Source of the DNA: UBA830 sp038146925
GTDB lineage: Bacteria; Pseudomonadota; Alphaproteobacteria; MPNO01; UBA830
Reading direction: 5' to 3'
Length of the DNA: 64,000 nt
Assembly (NCBI GenBank): GCA_038146925.1
Contig: JAYQSP010000011.1
Coordinates: forward strand, 744,001 to 808,000
Shown: positions 24,159-32,180 of the stretch, one piece after another
How positions within the stretch are numbered: the stretch's first letter is position 1
How the letters are laid out: each line of letters starts with the position of its first letter
Program-made: the position numbers and the translations under genes
The notes under the pieces: generated by a model
The model's input: only the letters and a program-made list of their open reading frames with translations
The model's database searches: none
Told to the model about the DNA's origin: nothing

Positions 24159-26516
24159 TCAGGGCGCCGAAATACCGGTCAGGATATCCGTCGGGGAGAC
24201 CGGGATATTCGAAATCCGCACATGGCGGTCCGCCAGCGCGTTTTCAACCGCGGACGCGATGACGGAAGGAACCGGTACCAGGCCGCTTTCGCCTACGCCC
24301 TTTACGCCGAGCGGGTTTTGCGACGACGGCACGACGATATGTTCGATCTGTACATTAGGCACCTCGGTGGAGCCGGGGATGAGATACTCCGCAAGGTTGG
24401 TCGATTGCGGTTGCGCCTGGTCGTCCCAGATCATTTTCTCGAACATGGCGAAGCCCAGCCCGTGCGCCGCGCCGCCCGCGACCTGTCCGTCAATGACCAG
24501 GGGGTTTACCATCACACCGCAATCGTGCGCGATTACGTAGTTCAGAACCTCGATATGGCCGGTTTCCGGGTCGACCTCTATCTCCGCGACATGCGCGCCG
24601 TTTGAAAAGGCAAGGCCGTCGATCTGTTCCGCGACATGCGCTTCAAGTCCCGGCTTTTCGCCGGCGGGCAGAGCGAAACCCGTTGCCGCGCCCGCGAGCT
24701 GCGTCGCGAGTTCGCCAAGACCGATCGACATCCCCGGAACCCCTTTTACGTGGACCCGGCCGTCGGCTAGTTCGAGATCGTCTTCTGCAGCCTCCAATAT
24801 ATGTGCAGCCACACGTAGCGCCTTGTTTCGTACTTCCTCAGCCGCAGACCGCGCCGACGAACCGGCGGTGACGGTTTGCCGGCTGGACGCCGCGCCCATG
24901 CCATAGGGAATTGTCGACGTATCGCCGATAACCACGTCCACGTCATCAACCCCTATGCCGAGGGACTGAGCGGTAATCTGGGCCAGCATGGTCCGTGTGC
25001 CCTGGCCAATGGCGGAAACGCCCGAAATGACGGTGACACGCCCCGACGGACCGACGCGCACGGTCGCTGCCTCGAAGGGACCCCGGCCGGAGCCCTTGAG
25101 GTAAACGGCGAGTCCGATCCCGATAAATCTTCCCTCCGCAGCGGCCGCGGCCTGACGTGCGGGAAACCCCTTCCAGTCGCTGACGTCGATGGCGGTTTCC
25201 ATGCATTTCGGGAAGTTCGCCTCGTCGATGACGATCGACGGATCGGCCCGGCTCGCCAGGGGCCTTGTGTAGGGCATGTCTTCCGGCTGGATCAGATTCC
25301 TGCGACGAATTTCATCGCGCCCGAGATTCAGTTTCTCCGCCGCCCGGTCGAGCAGGCGTTCCATGACGAAACTGCCCTGCGGATATCCGGCGCCGCGCAC
25401 AGGCGTCACACAGGGCTTGTTCGTGAGGACCAGCTTGATATCGAGATTGTAATTCGCGACTTCGTAAGGGCCGGGGACGATACTGCCGGCATTCTGCGCC
25501 ACGTTGACGCCGCGCGCGGTATACGCTCCATGATCGTGGATCATGTCGCCGCGCACGCCGAGGATCTTGCCGTCGTCGTCAACCGCAAGCTCCATGTCCC
25601 ATATCTGATCGCGTTCCTGGGTGGAGCTCGTGAAATGCTCGCGCCGGTCCTCGATCCACTTCACCGGCGCTTCCAGGATCAATGCTGCCGTCGCGACCAC
25701 GATGTCTTCCGGATAAAATACGAGTTTCGGCCCAAACCCGCCGCCGATATCGGGCGTGACGACGCGGGTGTTGGTTTCGTTGCGGCCCAGCAGACTGATA
25801 AACATCCGGTGCGCCATGTGCGGCATCTGCGTCGCCAGCCAGACGACGAGTCTGTCTTCCAGCGGATCGTATCGCGCCACCAGCCCCCGGCCTTCCAGCG
25901 CCATGCCCAGACCTTTGTGCAGCGAAAATTTTTCGCGCAGCACGTGGGGCGCGTTCGCGAACGCGGCGTCCGGGTCTCCGTATCCCATCGAGAATTCGGC
26001 CAGCACGTTATGTTCCGCGTCCGCATGCGCCAGCGGTGAGCCGGGCTGTGCCGCCTGCTCCGCGTCGGCCGACGCCGGGAGAATATCGTACTCGACGTCG
26101 ACGAGCGACGCGGCGTCTTCGGCGATGTAACGATCGTCGGCGATCACCACTGCGATCGCTTCGCCGACATGACAGGTTTCTTTATTCGCGAGGATCGGGC
26201 GGTCGCGCAATTGCCGGTATGCCTTGCTTGGCATGCCGACCGACAGGCGATCCGTCATGAGGTGGGGCGACAGGTCTTCCATGGTGAAAACCGCGCGGAC
26301 GCCGTCCACTGCGCGCGCCGCGGCGGTGTCGATGCTTCTGATGGCCGCGTGGGCGAACGCGCTTCGTACGAAAGCGGCCTGCAACATGCCGGGAAAATGA
26401 ATGTCGTCCGCGTAGCGTCCCGCGCCGGTCAGCAACGCGGGGTCTTCTATCCGCCGTACCGGCTGTCCGAACGGACCCGGCATGGTGGTTGCATCTATCA
26501 TTGGATGGTTGGTCAC
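24159..26516 (-). CDS. Molybdopterin-binding hydroxylase large subunit (xanthine dehydrogenase/CoxL-like family)
   Basis: This 785-residue large subunit is of the molybdenum hydroxylase family. The GTG at 26514-26516 has an AGGGGG ribosome site and is preferred; an ATG at 26501 gives 780 residues. It begins with the substrate-channel domain LLTGAGRYADD, then carries GGGFGPKLVF, the molybdopterin segment TPVRGAGYPQGSF, GMGAASSRQTV and the catalytic glutamate Glu743 in GVGESGLVP. The AYRCSFR-type active loop of true CO dehydrogenase is absent, so it is not CoxL proper. Partner FAD and iron-sulfur subunits are not encoded here. Plausible substrates are N-heterocycles or aldehydes. Upstream of it on the same strand is the DUF4864 gene. 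Confidence 0.9.
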   Translation of the reverse strand: MTNHPMIDATTMPGPFGQPVRRIEDPALLTGAGRYADDIHFPGMLQAAFVRSAFAHAAIRSIDTAAARAVDGVRAVFTMEDLSPHLMTDRLSVGMPSKAYRQLRDRPILANKETCHVGEAIAVVIADDRYIAEDAASLVDVEYDILPASADAEQAAQPGSPLAHADAEHNVLAEFSMGYGDPDAAFANAPHVLREKFSLHKGLGMALEGRGLVARYDPLEDRLVVWLATQMPHMAHRMFISLLGRNETNTRVVTPDIGGGFGPKLVFYPEDIVVATAALILEAPVKWIEDRREHFTSSTQERDQIWDMELAVDDDGKILGVRGDMIHDHGAYTARGVNVAQNAGSIVPGPYEVANYNLDIKLVLTNKPCVTPVRGAGYPQGSFVMERLLDRAAEKLNLGRDEIRRRNLIQPEDMPYTRPLASRADPSIVIDEANFPKCMETAIDVSDWKGFPARQAAAAAEGRFIGIGLAVYLKGSGRGPFEAATVRVGPSGRVTVISGVSAIGQGTRTMLAQITAQSLGIGVDDVDVVIGDTSTIPYGMGAASSRQTVTAGSSARSAAEEVRNKALRVAAHILEAAEDDLELADGRVHVKGVPGMSIGLGELATQLAGAATGFALPAGEKPGLEAHVAEQIDGLAFSNGAHVAEIEVDPETGHIEVLNYVIAHDCGVMVNPLVIDGQVAGGAAHGLGFAMFEKMIWDDQAQPQSTNLAEYLIPGSTEVPNVQIEHIVVPSSQNPLGVKGVGESGLVPVPSVIASAVENALADRHVRISNIPVSPTDILTGISAP

Positions 26517-26638
26517 GTCATTTTCCCCCTTGTGCCCACAATATAGCCGCGCGGTGGCGAAATGCATCCCGTCGCGAGTCACAAATTCCGAATTTTGTTC
26601 TCGTCGGGTCACGGGGAGAGGTCGGTACGTATCGGTCT

Positions 26639-27085
26639 TCAGGTGTCCTTGCCGGGTTCGCGCGCCATGATGCACGCACCGATCTTCCAAGAGCCGTCCG
26701 GTTGCTGTTCCATGATGTACAGAGCCGTTTCGGAAACGCCGGACGGGCCAACCACCGCGAGCGGTTGCACGATATTGCCGTCGATGCGCTTGATTGTTTT
26801 GAACGCGAACGACTGCGGACGATAGACCGACTGGTAAGACTTACGCACCATGTGCAGAAACATTTCGGGTGTTTTGAAAATGCGCCGGATTTCGGGGGGC
26901 GCATATGAAAACGCCTTCTCCGCATCGTCGTCGCGAAACGCGTTCAGCTGTCTGAGGATGATATTGCGGATGTCCGCGACGTCTTCGGTCGGGAGTTCCG
27001 CCGATTTTACGTCTACCGGCCCGGCAAGAACCGGCATGGAGGCAAGTCCGAATGACAGAACAAGTGCAAGAAACAGCGATTTCAT
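26639..27085 (-). CDS. DUF4864 domain protein, exported
   Basis: This 148-residue protein has a clear Sec signal (MKSLFLALVLSFGLASMPVLAG, cut near 21). Its NTF2-like DUF4864 domain contains the FRDDDAEKAFSYAPPEIRRIF motif and the MVRKSYQSVYRPQSFAF block. The family is common in alphaproteobacteria, and its function is unknown to me. The start at 27085 gives the signal peptide at the N-terminus; an ATG at 27109 would put eight residues before it. It lies 122 bases upstream of the hydroxylase gene on the same strand and 82 bases downstream of rlmB. Confidence 0.85.
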   Translation of the reverse strand: MKSLFLALVLSFGLASMPVLAGPVDVKSAELPTEDVADIRNIILRQLNAFRDDDAEKAFSYAPPEIRRIFKTPEMFLHMVRKSYQSVYRPQSFAFKTIKRIDGNIVQPLAVVGPSGVSETALYIMEQQPDGSWKIGACIMAREPGKDT

Positions 27086-27167
27086 ATGTCCTACATCGTA
27101 AGGAATCATGCCGCAGGCAAGTGGAACTGAAAAATTCTGCACCCGTGTATTTGCACGAATGCGTTGC

Positions 27168-27968
27168 TCAGGACGGCTGGCGCGCCCATTCGTACAGCGC
27201 GATCGCCGCGCTGGCCGACACGTTGAGGCTTTGGATCGCTCCGCTCATGGGGATGTTGACCATCAAGTCACAGGTTTCTTTCGTCAGGCGTCGAAGGCCT
27301 CTGCCTTCCGCACCAAGTGCGAGAACGCACCTGTCGGGCAACTCCGCTTCCGCCAGTGTCTGTGGCGCGTCCACGTCGAGGCCCACCACCCAGAATCCGT
27401 CCGATTTGAGGGTTTCGAGAGCACGTACCAGATTTGTCGGGCGGATCACCGGCACGGTTTCGGCTGCGCCCGAGGCTGCTTTGGTCAGCGCACCGGATGT
27501 TTCTGGCGTGTGCCGGTCCGGCACAAGGAGTGCATAAGCGCCGAAAGCAGCAGCGGAACGCAGGACGGCGCCCACATTCTGCGGGTCGGTGACCTGGTCA
27601 AGGGCGACAATCAGGGTGCGGTCGTGCTGTGCGGCATGGGCCGCGACATCCTCGACCGATAGGGCTGGCAGAGGCGAGGCAAGCAGCGCGACCCCTTGAT
27701 GTACGGCGCCGGGCGGCAAATAAGAGTCGATTTCCTGCCTGCCGACGATCTCGACGGCGACGCCTGCGTTTTGGAACGTGTCCGCAATTTCGCTGACGGC
27801 GATCAGCCGCTGGCATTTTCTCTGGGGGTTGGAAATTGCGGCCGCGACGGCATGCACGCCGTATATCCAGGGAGAATGAGACGATGCCGGTGCCTGGTTC
27901 TTCGGACCGGACGACGCATGCCGTCCGCCGGTTTTCCGTGATCTTTGACTACGCTTGCGTGCCACCAT
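27168..27968 (-). CDS. rlmB: 23S rRNA (guanosine-2'-O)-methyltransferase RlmB
   Basis: This 266-residue SPOUT-class methyltransferase is expected to methylate the 2'-O of a guanosine in domain V of 23S rRNA. The Arg/Lys/Ser-rich N-terminal tail (1-35) is typical of alphaproteobacterial RlmB. The substrate-binding domain starts at WIYGVHAVAAAI. The three SPOUT motifs follow: DPQNVGAVLRSAAAFGA, LALGAEGRGLRRLT and IPMSGAIQSLNVSASAAIALYEWA. Starting at 27968 avoids running over the tRNA-Tyr region. It is divergent from the tRNA-tuf cluster, so its promoter lies in 27969-28070. Confidence 0.9.
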   Translation of the reverse strand: MVARKRSQRSRKTGGRHASSGPKNQAPASSHSPWIYGVHAVAAAISNPQRKCQRLIAVSEIADTFQNAGVAVEIVGRQEIDSYLPPGAVHQGVALLASPLPALSVEDVAAHAAQHDRTLIVALDQVTDPQNVGAVLRSAAAFGAYALLVPDRHTPETSGALTKAASGAAETVPVIRPTNLVRALETLKSDGFWVVGLDVDAPQTLAEAELPDRCVLALGAEGRGLRRLTKETCDLMVNIPMSGAIQSLNVSASAAIALYEWARQPS

Positions 27969-28070
27969 AGCTGATCCTATAATCCGTTTATTGATGGCGG
28001 GCAATCCGGCCGTTTCTCCGTTATGCCGCGAGGCAGAGGGCGGAAACGGCCTGTTGCGCGTTTTTTGACG

Positions 28071-28097
28071 TTGACAAGGGGCGCTAAATCCCATAAT
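28071..28097 (+). promoter_or_regulatory. Putative sigma-70 promoter for the tRNA-Tyr/tRNA-Gly/tuf cluster
   Basis: TTGACA at 28071-28076 and CATAAT at 28092-28097 are separated by 15 bases, or 16 if the -10 is read as ATAATT. The spacer is shorter than the ideal 17, but both boxes are close to consensus. The -10 ends 38 bases before tRNA-Tyr. The site drives the tRNA genes and probably tuf copy 1. The call is by consensus only. Confidence 0.6.
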
Positions 28098-28135
28098 TCC
28101 GCACGTCCGCGGCGATGTATCGATCTGGAAATAAC

Positions 28136-28220
28136 GGAGGGGTGCCCGAGTGGTTAAAGGGGACGGGCTGTAAACCCGTTGGCTTGGCCTACGTTGGTTC
28201 GAATCCAACTCCCTCCACCA
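28136..28220 (+). tRNA. tRNA-Tyr (anticodon GUA)
   Basis: This is an 85-base class II tRNA with acceptor GGAGGG paired to CCCTCC and encoded CCA at 28218-28220. The anticodon arm GACGGG-CTGTAAA-CCCGTT gives anticodon GTA. A long variable arm (GGCTTGGCCTAC region) marks a type II tRNA. It is the first gene of the tRNA-tuf transcript. Confidence 0.97.
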
Positions 28221-28358
28221 GAACGCGACAAAGGCGCGGAAAGGTCGGAGTTCGGGCGGCTCGGTGGTGAGGAATATTGCGCAGGTGCAAAGCCGACGGG
28301 GTTGCGATACGGAAAACGGGCGAGGAACGAACGCACGGGATCGGACAAGTTATGACAA

Positions 28359-28432
28359 GCGGGTGTAGCTCAATGGTAGAGCAGAAGCCTTCCAAGCTTA
28401 CGACGAGGGTTCGATTCCCTTCACCCGCTCCA
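28359..28432 (+). tRNA. tRNA-Gly (anticodon UCC)
   Basis: This is a 74-base tRNA. The acceptor stem is GCGGGTG with CACCCGC, discriminator T, and CCA encoded at 28430-28432. The anticodon loop CTTCCAA gives TCC. The T arm is GAGGGTTCGATTCCCTT. It sits between tRNA-Tyr and tuf copy 1, an order known from the tyrosine-glycine-tufB region of other proteobacteria. Confidence 0.97.
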
Positions 28433-28539
28433 AACCTCGGTGTCCGGTGAGGGGCGCCGGGAAAAGATGATCACAGCCGCAGTATTGCGGTGAACTGGAA
28501 ATGCCCGCACAGGCGGGCGGCAAGCAAGGGTTAAGACGA

Positions 28540-29730
28540 ATGGCGAAAGAGAAGTTTGAGCGTACGAAGCCGCACTGCAACGTTGGAACGATTGGTCACG
28601 TTGACCACGGCAAGACGTCATTGACGGCTGCGATTACGAAGGTTCTTGCGGAGAGCGGTGGTGCTGATTTCACGGCGTATGCAGATATCGACAAGGCGCC
28701 TGAAGAGCGGGAGCGCGGGATCACGATTGCGACGGCGCATGTTGAGTACGAGACGGAGAACCGTCACTACGCGCATGTTGACTGCCCCGGTCACGCCGAC
28801 TACGTGAAGAACATGATCACGGGCGCGGCTCAGATGGACGGCGCTATTCTGGTTGTTTCCGCAGCTGACGGTCCGATGCCTCAGACACGCGAGCACATTC
28901 TTCTTGCGCGTCAGGTTGGCGTTCCTGCGATTGTTGTTTTTCTGAACAAGGTGGACCAGGTTGACGACGAGGAGCTTCTGGAGCTTGTCGAGCTTGAGGT
29001 TCGGGAGCTTTTGTCTTCGTACGATTTCCCGGGCGACGACATCCCGCTGATCAAGGGGTCTGCGCTTGTAGCGCTTGAGGACGGGGATCCTGCGCAGGGC
29101 AAGGATGCTATTCTTGAGCTGATGGCGGCTGTTGACGATTACATTCCGCAGCCTGAGCGTCCGAAGCATCATCCGTTCCTGATGCCGATCGAGGACGTTT
29201 TCTCGATTTCGGGCCGTGGGACGGTTGTGACGGGGCGTATTGAGCGGGGTGTCGTGAATGTTGGCGACAACATCGAGATTGTTGGCATCAAGGACACGTC
29301 GACGACGGTTGTGACGGGCGTCGAGATGTTCCGGAAGCTTCTGGACAGTGGCGAGGCGGGCGACAACGTTGGTTGTCTGCTGCGCGGCGTCGACCGGGAA
29401 GAGGTGGAGCGCGGGCAGGTTCTTGCGGCGCCGGGTTCGATCACGCCGCACACGAAGTTCAAGGCGGAGGCTTATATCCTGACGAAGGAAGAAGGTGGCC
29501 GTCATACGCCGTTCTTCACGAAGTACCGTCCGCAGTTTTACTTCCGCACGACGGACGTGACGGGCGAGGTTGAACTTCCGGAAGGCACGGAGATGGTTAT
29601 GCCTGGCGACAACATCTCGATGGATGTCGAACTGATTGCGCCGATCGCGATGGACGAAGGTCTGCGGTTCGCGATCCGCGAAGGCGGCCGCACCGTCGGT
29701 GCCGGCGTCGTCGCTGCTATAACCGAATAA
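28540..29730 (+). CDS. tuf: Elongation factor Tu, copy 1
   Basis: EF-Tu delivers aminoacyl-tRNA to the ribosome as a GTPase. This 396-residue copy starts at 28540. The G1 motif GHVDHGKT (19-26), the DCPGHADYV switch region and the NKVD motif are intact, followed by domains 2 and 3. It is identical to the second copy except that residues 210-211, which read Asp-Leu there, are His-His here, at the border of the GTPase domain and domain 2. That Asp is, from memory, almost invariant in bacterial EF-Tu. The gene favours CTT for Leu (about 14) and shows no CTC, unlike its neighbours. It is preceded by tRNA-Tyr and tRNA-Gly and followed by tRNA-Trp and secE. Confidence 0.98.
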   Translation: MAKEKFERTKPHCNVGTIGHVDHGKTSLTAAITKVLAESGGADFTAYADIDKAPEERERGITIATAHVEYETENRHYAHVDCPGHADYVKNMITGAAQMDGAILVVSAADGPMPQTREHILLARQVGVPAIVVFLNKVDQVDDEELLELVELEVRELLSSYDFPGDDIPLIKGSALVALEDGDPAQGKDAILELMAAVDDYIPQPERPKHHPFLMPIEDVFSISGRGTVVTGRIERGVVNVGDNIEIVGIKDTSTTVVTGVEMFRKLLDSGEAGDNVGCLLRGVDREEVERGQVLAAPGSITPHTKFKAEAYILTKEEGGRHTPFFTKYRPQFYFRTTDVTGEVELPEGTEMVMPGDNISMDVELIAPIAMDEGLRFAIREGGRTVGAGVVAAITE

Positions 29731-29754
29731 CGGAAAGGCCGGCGACTTAATCTT

Positions 29755-29830
29755 AGGAGTGTAGCTCAATTGGCAGAGCACCGGTCTCCAAAACCGGGGG
29801 TTGTGGGTTCGAGTCCCTCCACTCCTGCCA
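29755..29830 (+). tRNA. tRNA-Trp (anticodon CCA)
   Basis: This 76-base tRNA has acceptor AGGAGTG paired with CACTCCT and encoded terminal CCA. The anticodon arm CCGGT-CTCCAAA-ACCGG gives anticodon CCA. It lies 24 bases after tuf and 59 bases before secE, the classical tRNA-Trp/secE/nusG order. Confidence 0.97.
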
Positions 29831-29889
29831 CCGGAAGGAGCGGCGACGCTCTGCGGGTTTCAGTCGGCAAACGAAGGTACGAAGCGTAA

Positions 29890-30087
29890 ATGGCAAGAAC
29901 CAACCCCGGCGAATTCGTGCAGCAGGTGCGGCGCGAGGTGGCGAAAGTCACCTGGCCCTCCCGGCGCGAAACGATGGTCACGACGATGATGGTTTTCATT
30001 TTCGTCGCGATCGCGTCCGTGTTTTTCCTGATCGTCGACTGGTTCCTGTCGAATGGCGTCAAACTGATACTCGGACTTGGAGGTTAA
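29890..30087 (+). CDS. secE: Preprotein translocase subunit SecE
   Basis: This 65-residue single-span SecE clamps SecY in the SecYEG channel. The amphipathic helix with the hallmark REVAKVTWPSRRET lies at about 15-29, followed by one membrane helix (VFIFVAIASVFFLIVDWFL). This short form without extra N-terminal helices is usual outside enterobacteria. It is 59 bases after tRNA-Trp. Its stop leaves a single base before the nusG start, whose GGAGG ribosome site lies inside the secE end at 30079-30083. Confidence 0.97.
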   Translation: MARTNPGEFVQQVRREVAKVTWPSRRETMVTTMMVFIFVAIASVFFLIVDWFLSNGVKLILGLGG

Positions 30088-30088
30088 T

Positions 30089-30619
30089 ATGACAGCGCGC
30101 TGGTACGTTGTTCATGTCTATTCAGGCTTCGAGAGCAAGGTTGCACAGTCGATCCGCGAACAGGCACAGCAGACGGGTCTCGACGACATCATCGAGGAAG
30201 TGCTGGTGCCGATGGAAGAAGTGGTGCAGATGCGCCGCGGCGCGAAGGTGAATGCCGAGCGCAAATTCTTTCCCGGCTACGTGCTCGCCAAGATGGAGAT
30301 GACGGACGAAGCCTGGCATCTGGTGAAGGACACACCGAAGGTCACGGGTTTTCTGGGCGCAGGAAACAAGCCGTCGCCCATTTCCGAGGGCGAGGCGCAG
30401 CGTATTCTGCATCAGGTACAGGAAGGCGTGGAGCGGCCGAAGCCGTCCGTTACCTTCGAAATCGGCGAGCAGGTGCGTGTGTCGGACGGTCCGTTCACGT
30501 CGTTCAACGCATTGGTCGAAGACGTCGACGAGGAGCGCGCCCGCCTGAAAGTGGCGGTATCCATCTTCGGGCGCGCGACGCCGGTCGAACTGGAATACGC
30601 GCAGGTCGAGAAGCTCTGA
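30089..30619 (+). CDS. nusG: Transcription termination/antitermination protein NusG
   Basis: This 176-residue NusG starts at the ATG at 30089, and the GGAGG in the secE end sets this start; an upstream in-frame ATG/TTG at 30077 is excluded by it. The NGN domain opens with RWYVVHVYSGFESKVAQSI and includes KFFPGYVLAKMEM. The KOW motif FEIGEQVRVSDGPF and its DVDEERARLKVAVSIFGRATPVELE tail complete the protein. NusG joins RNA polymerase, Rho and the ribosome. It is followed by a 115-base structured leader before rplK. Confidence 0.98.
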   Translation: MTARWYVVHVYSGFESKVAQSIREQAQQTGLDDIIEEVLVPMEEVVQMRRGAKVNAERKFFPGYVLAKMEMTDEAWHLVKDTPKVTGFLGAGNKPSPISEGEAQRILHQVQEGVERPKPSVTFEIGEQVRVSDGPFTSFNALVEDVDEERARLKVAVSIFGRATPVELEYAQVEKL

Positions 30620-30668
30620 ACCCCGGGAGCGTATCGCAATATTAGGGGTAACAGATGCATCGCGGGAC

Positions 30669-30713
30669 GCGCGGTGCGAAACGTGCGGGAGGCTAGCCAT
30701 GGCCGTACCGCGC
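30669..30713 (+). promoter_or_regulatory. Leader hairpin upstream of rplK
   Basis: A ten-pair stem forms between GCGCGGTGCG (from 30669) and CGTACCGCGC (ending 30713), with one G-U wobble and a loop of about 25 bases that holds the palindrome GGCTAGCC. It lies in the 115-base gap between nusG and rplK, ending 21 bases before the rplK start. In E. coli, L1 binds a leader near rplK to repress the operon; whether this hairpin mimics the 23S L1 site is inference. Confidence 0.5.
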
Positions 30714-30734
30714 CCTCAGCAAATGTGAGGATCA

Positions 30735-31163
30735 ATGGCAAAGAAGATAGACGGTTACATCAAATTGCAGGTCCCGGCGGGACAGGCCAATCCTTCGCCG
30801 CCCATCGGGCCGGCGCTCGGCCAGGCCGGACTGAACATCATGGAATTCTGCAAGGCGTTCAATGCGGCCACGCAGAACCAGGATCAGGGCGTTCCGATTC
30901 CGACGGTGATTACGGTATTCGCCGACAAGTCATTTGCGTTCGAAACCAAGACGCCGCCCGCTTCCTACTTCATCAAGAAGGCGGCGAAGCTCAACAAAGG
31001 TTCCGGCAAGCCTGGGGCCGAAGTTATCGGCGCTGTGACGCGGAAACAGCTTGAAGAAATCGCCGAAGCGAAAATGGCGGATCTCAATGCGAACGATATG
31101 GATGCGGCGGTGAAGATTCTCGCGGGTTCCGCCCGGTCCATGGGCATTCAGGTGCAGGGTTAG
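30735..31163 (+). CDS. rplK: 50S ribosomal protein L11
   Basis: This 142-residue L11 protein forms the GTPase-associated centre stalk base with 23S H43/H44 and is needed for stringent RelA activation. It has the full-length two-domain form. The N-terminal KLQVPAGQANPSPPIGPALGQAGLNIMEFCKAFN block is nearly universal, and the RNA-binding C-terminal domain contains GAVTRKQLEEIAEAKMADLNAND and the AGSARSMGI end. It lies four bases from rplA and shares one transcript with it. Confidence 0.98.
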   Translation: MAKKIDGYIKLQVPAGQANPSPPIGPALGQAGLNIMEFCKAFNAATQNQDQGVPIPTVITVFADKSFAFETKTPPASYFIKKAAKLNKGSGKPGAEVIGAVTRKQLEEIAEAKMADLNANDMDAAVKILAGSARSMGIQVQG

Positions 31164-31167
31164 AGCA

Positions 31168-31878
31168 ATGGCTGGTAAAGGAAAACGTCTCAAGAGCTCT
31201 TACGAGCATATCGATCGCGACGCGTCCTATGGTCTGGATGAGGCGGTGAAGCTGCTGAAAGACAACGCCAAGGCGAAGTTCGACGAAACCATCGAACTTT
31301 CGATGAATCTGGGCGTCGATCCCCGGCACTCCGATCAGATGGTCCGGGGCGTCGTATCGCTGCCGAAAGGTACCGGCAAGGCGGTTCGCGTCGCCGTGTT
31401 CGCCAAAGGCGACAAGGCTGAAGAAGCGCAGGCCGCGGGAGCCGATGTCGTCGGCGCCGACGATCTGGCGGAGAAGGTCGAAAAGGGCGAGATTGATTTC
31501 GAGCGCGTCATCGCGACGCCCGACATGATGCCCGTTGTCGGCAAGCTCGGTAAGGTTCTCGGCCCCAAGGGCCTGATGCCGAACCCGAAGCTCGGCACCG
31601 TGACGCCCGACGTGGCGAAAGCGGTGCAGGATGCCAAGGGCGGCCAGGTGGAATACCGTGTCGAGAAAGCCGGGATCATCCATGTCGGCGTCGGGAAGGC
31701 GAGTTTCTCCGAAGGCGACATCGCCGAAAACATCTGCTCCCTGGTGGACGCCGTCAACAAGGCGAAACCGTCGGGCGCGAAAGGCACGTATATCAAGAGA
31801 ATCTCCGTCTCCTCGACCATGGGGCCGGGAATCAAGCTGGACGTCGGACCGCTTCTGGAGCGGGCCGGCCAGGGCTGA
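31168..31878 (+). CDS. rplA: 50S ribosomal protein L1
   Basis: This 236-residue L1 protein forms the mobile E-site stalk and is normally the translational repressor of its own rplKA transcript. Family features include the GKRLKSSYEHIDRD opening, the MVRGVVSLPKGTGKAVRVAVFAKG and PNPKLGTVTPDVAKAV blocks, and a C-terminal VSSTMGPGIKLDV. The start four bases after rplK suits coupled translation. It is followed by a 302-base untranslated segment that carries a hairpin and the rplJ leader. Confidence 0.98.
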   Translation: MAGKGKRLKSSYEHIDRDASYGLDEAVKLLKDNAKAKFDETIELSMNLGVDPRHSDQMVRGVVSLPKGTGKAVRVAVFAKGDKAEEAQAAGADVVGADDLAEKVEKGEIDFERVIATPDMMPVVGKLGKVLGPKGLMPNPKLGTVTPDVAKAVQDAKGGQVEYRVEKAGIIHVGVGKASFSEGDIAENICSLVDAVNKAKPSGAKGTYIKRISVSSTMGPGIKLDVGPLLERAGQG

Positions 31879-32180
31879 ACGGAATTCGCAGCCCTGCGGG
31901 GCTGTGAACAGGAGCCGTTCGATCCGCAATGATGCGGAAGGCGGTTCCGACCTGTCCGAGACTGCAGGTCCGGGCGCGGCAGGAATGCTGCAACCGGGTA
32001 ATGGCTAACCGCCTGCACAGACGGGAGAACGGGCAATTTTCCGCAGAAATGTCGTTTGCGGACGATGGCTTGAACTTCTGGGACAGGCGAACCGGATTCG
32101 TGGTTTGCCGCGAATCCAGACGCAACCGGAACGAGGCTGCCAGGAATGGCGTCCTGTTCCAGAAAAGTGGAGACGACTGA
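31879..32180 (+). promoter_or_regulatory. rplA-rplJ spacer: hairpin and L10-type leader
   Basis: This is 302 bases without a gene. A strong stem-loop at 31887-31906 (CGCAGCCC with GGGCTG, loop TGCG) comes right after rplA, and a small CCGCA/TGCGG hairpin sits at 31924-31937. TGCAGG at 31963-31968 pairs with CCTGCA at 32012-32017, framing a branched segment. The rplJ leader of proteobacteria is bound by L10(L12)4 as an autorepressor (Rfam L10_leader); this segment is placed right for that. I could not fold it fully. A local promoter was not recognised. Confidence 0.6.
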
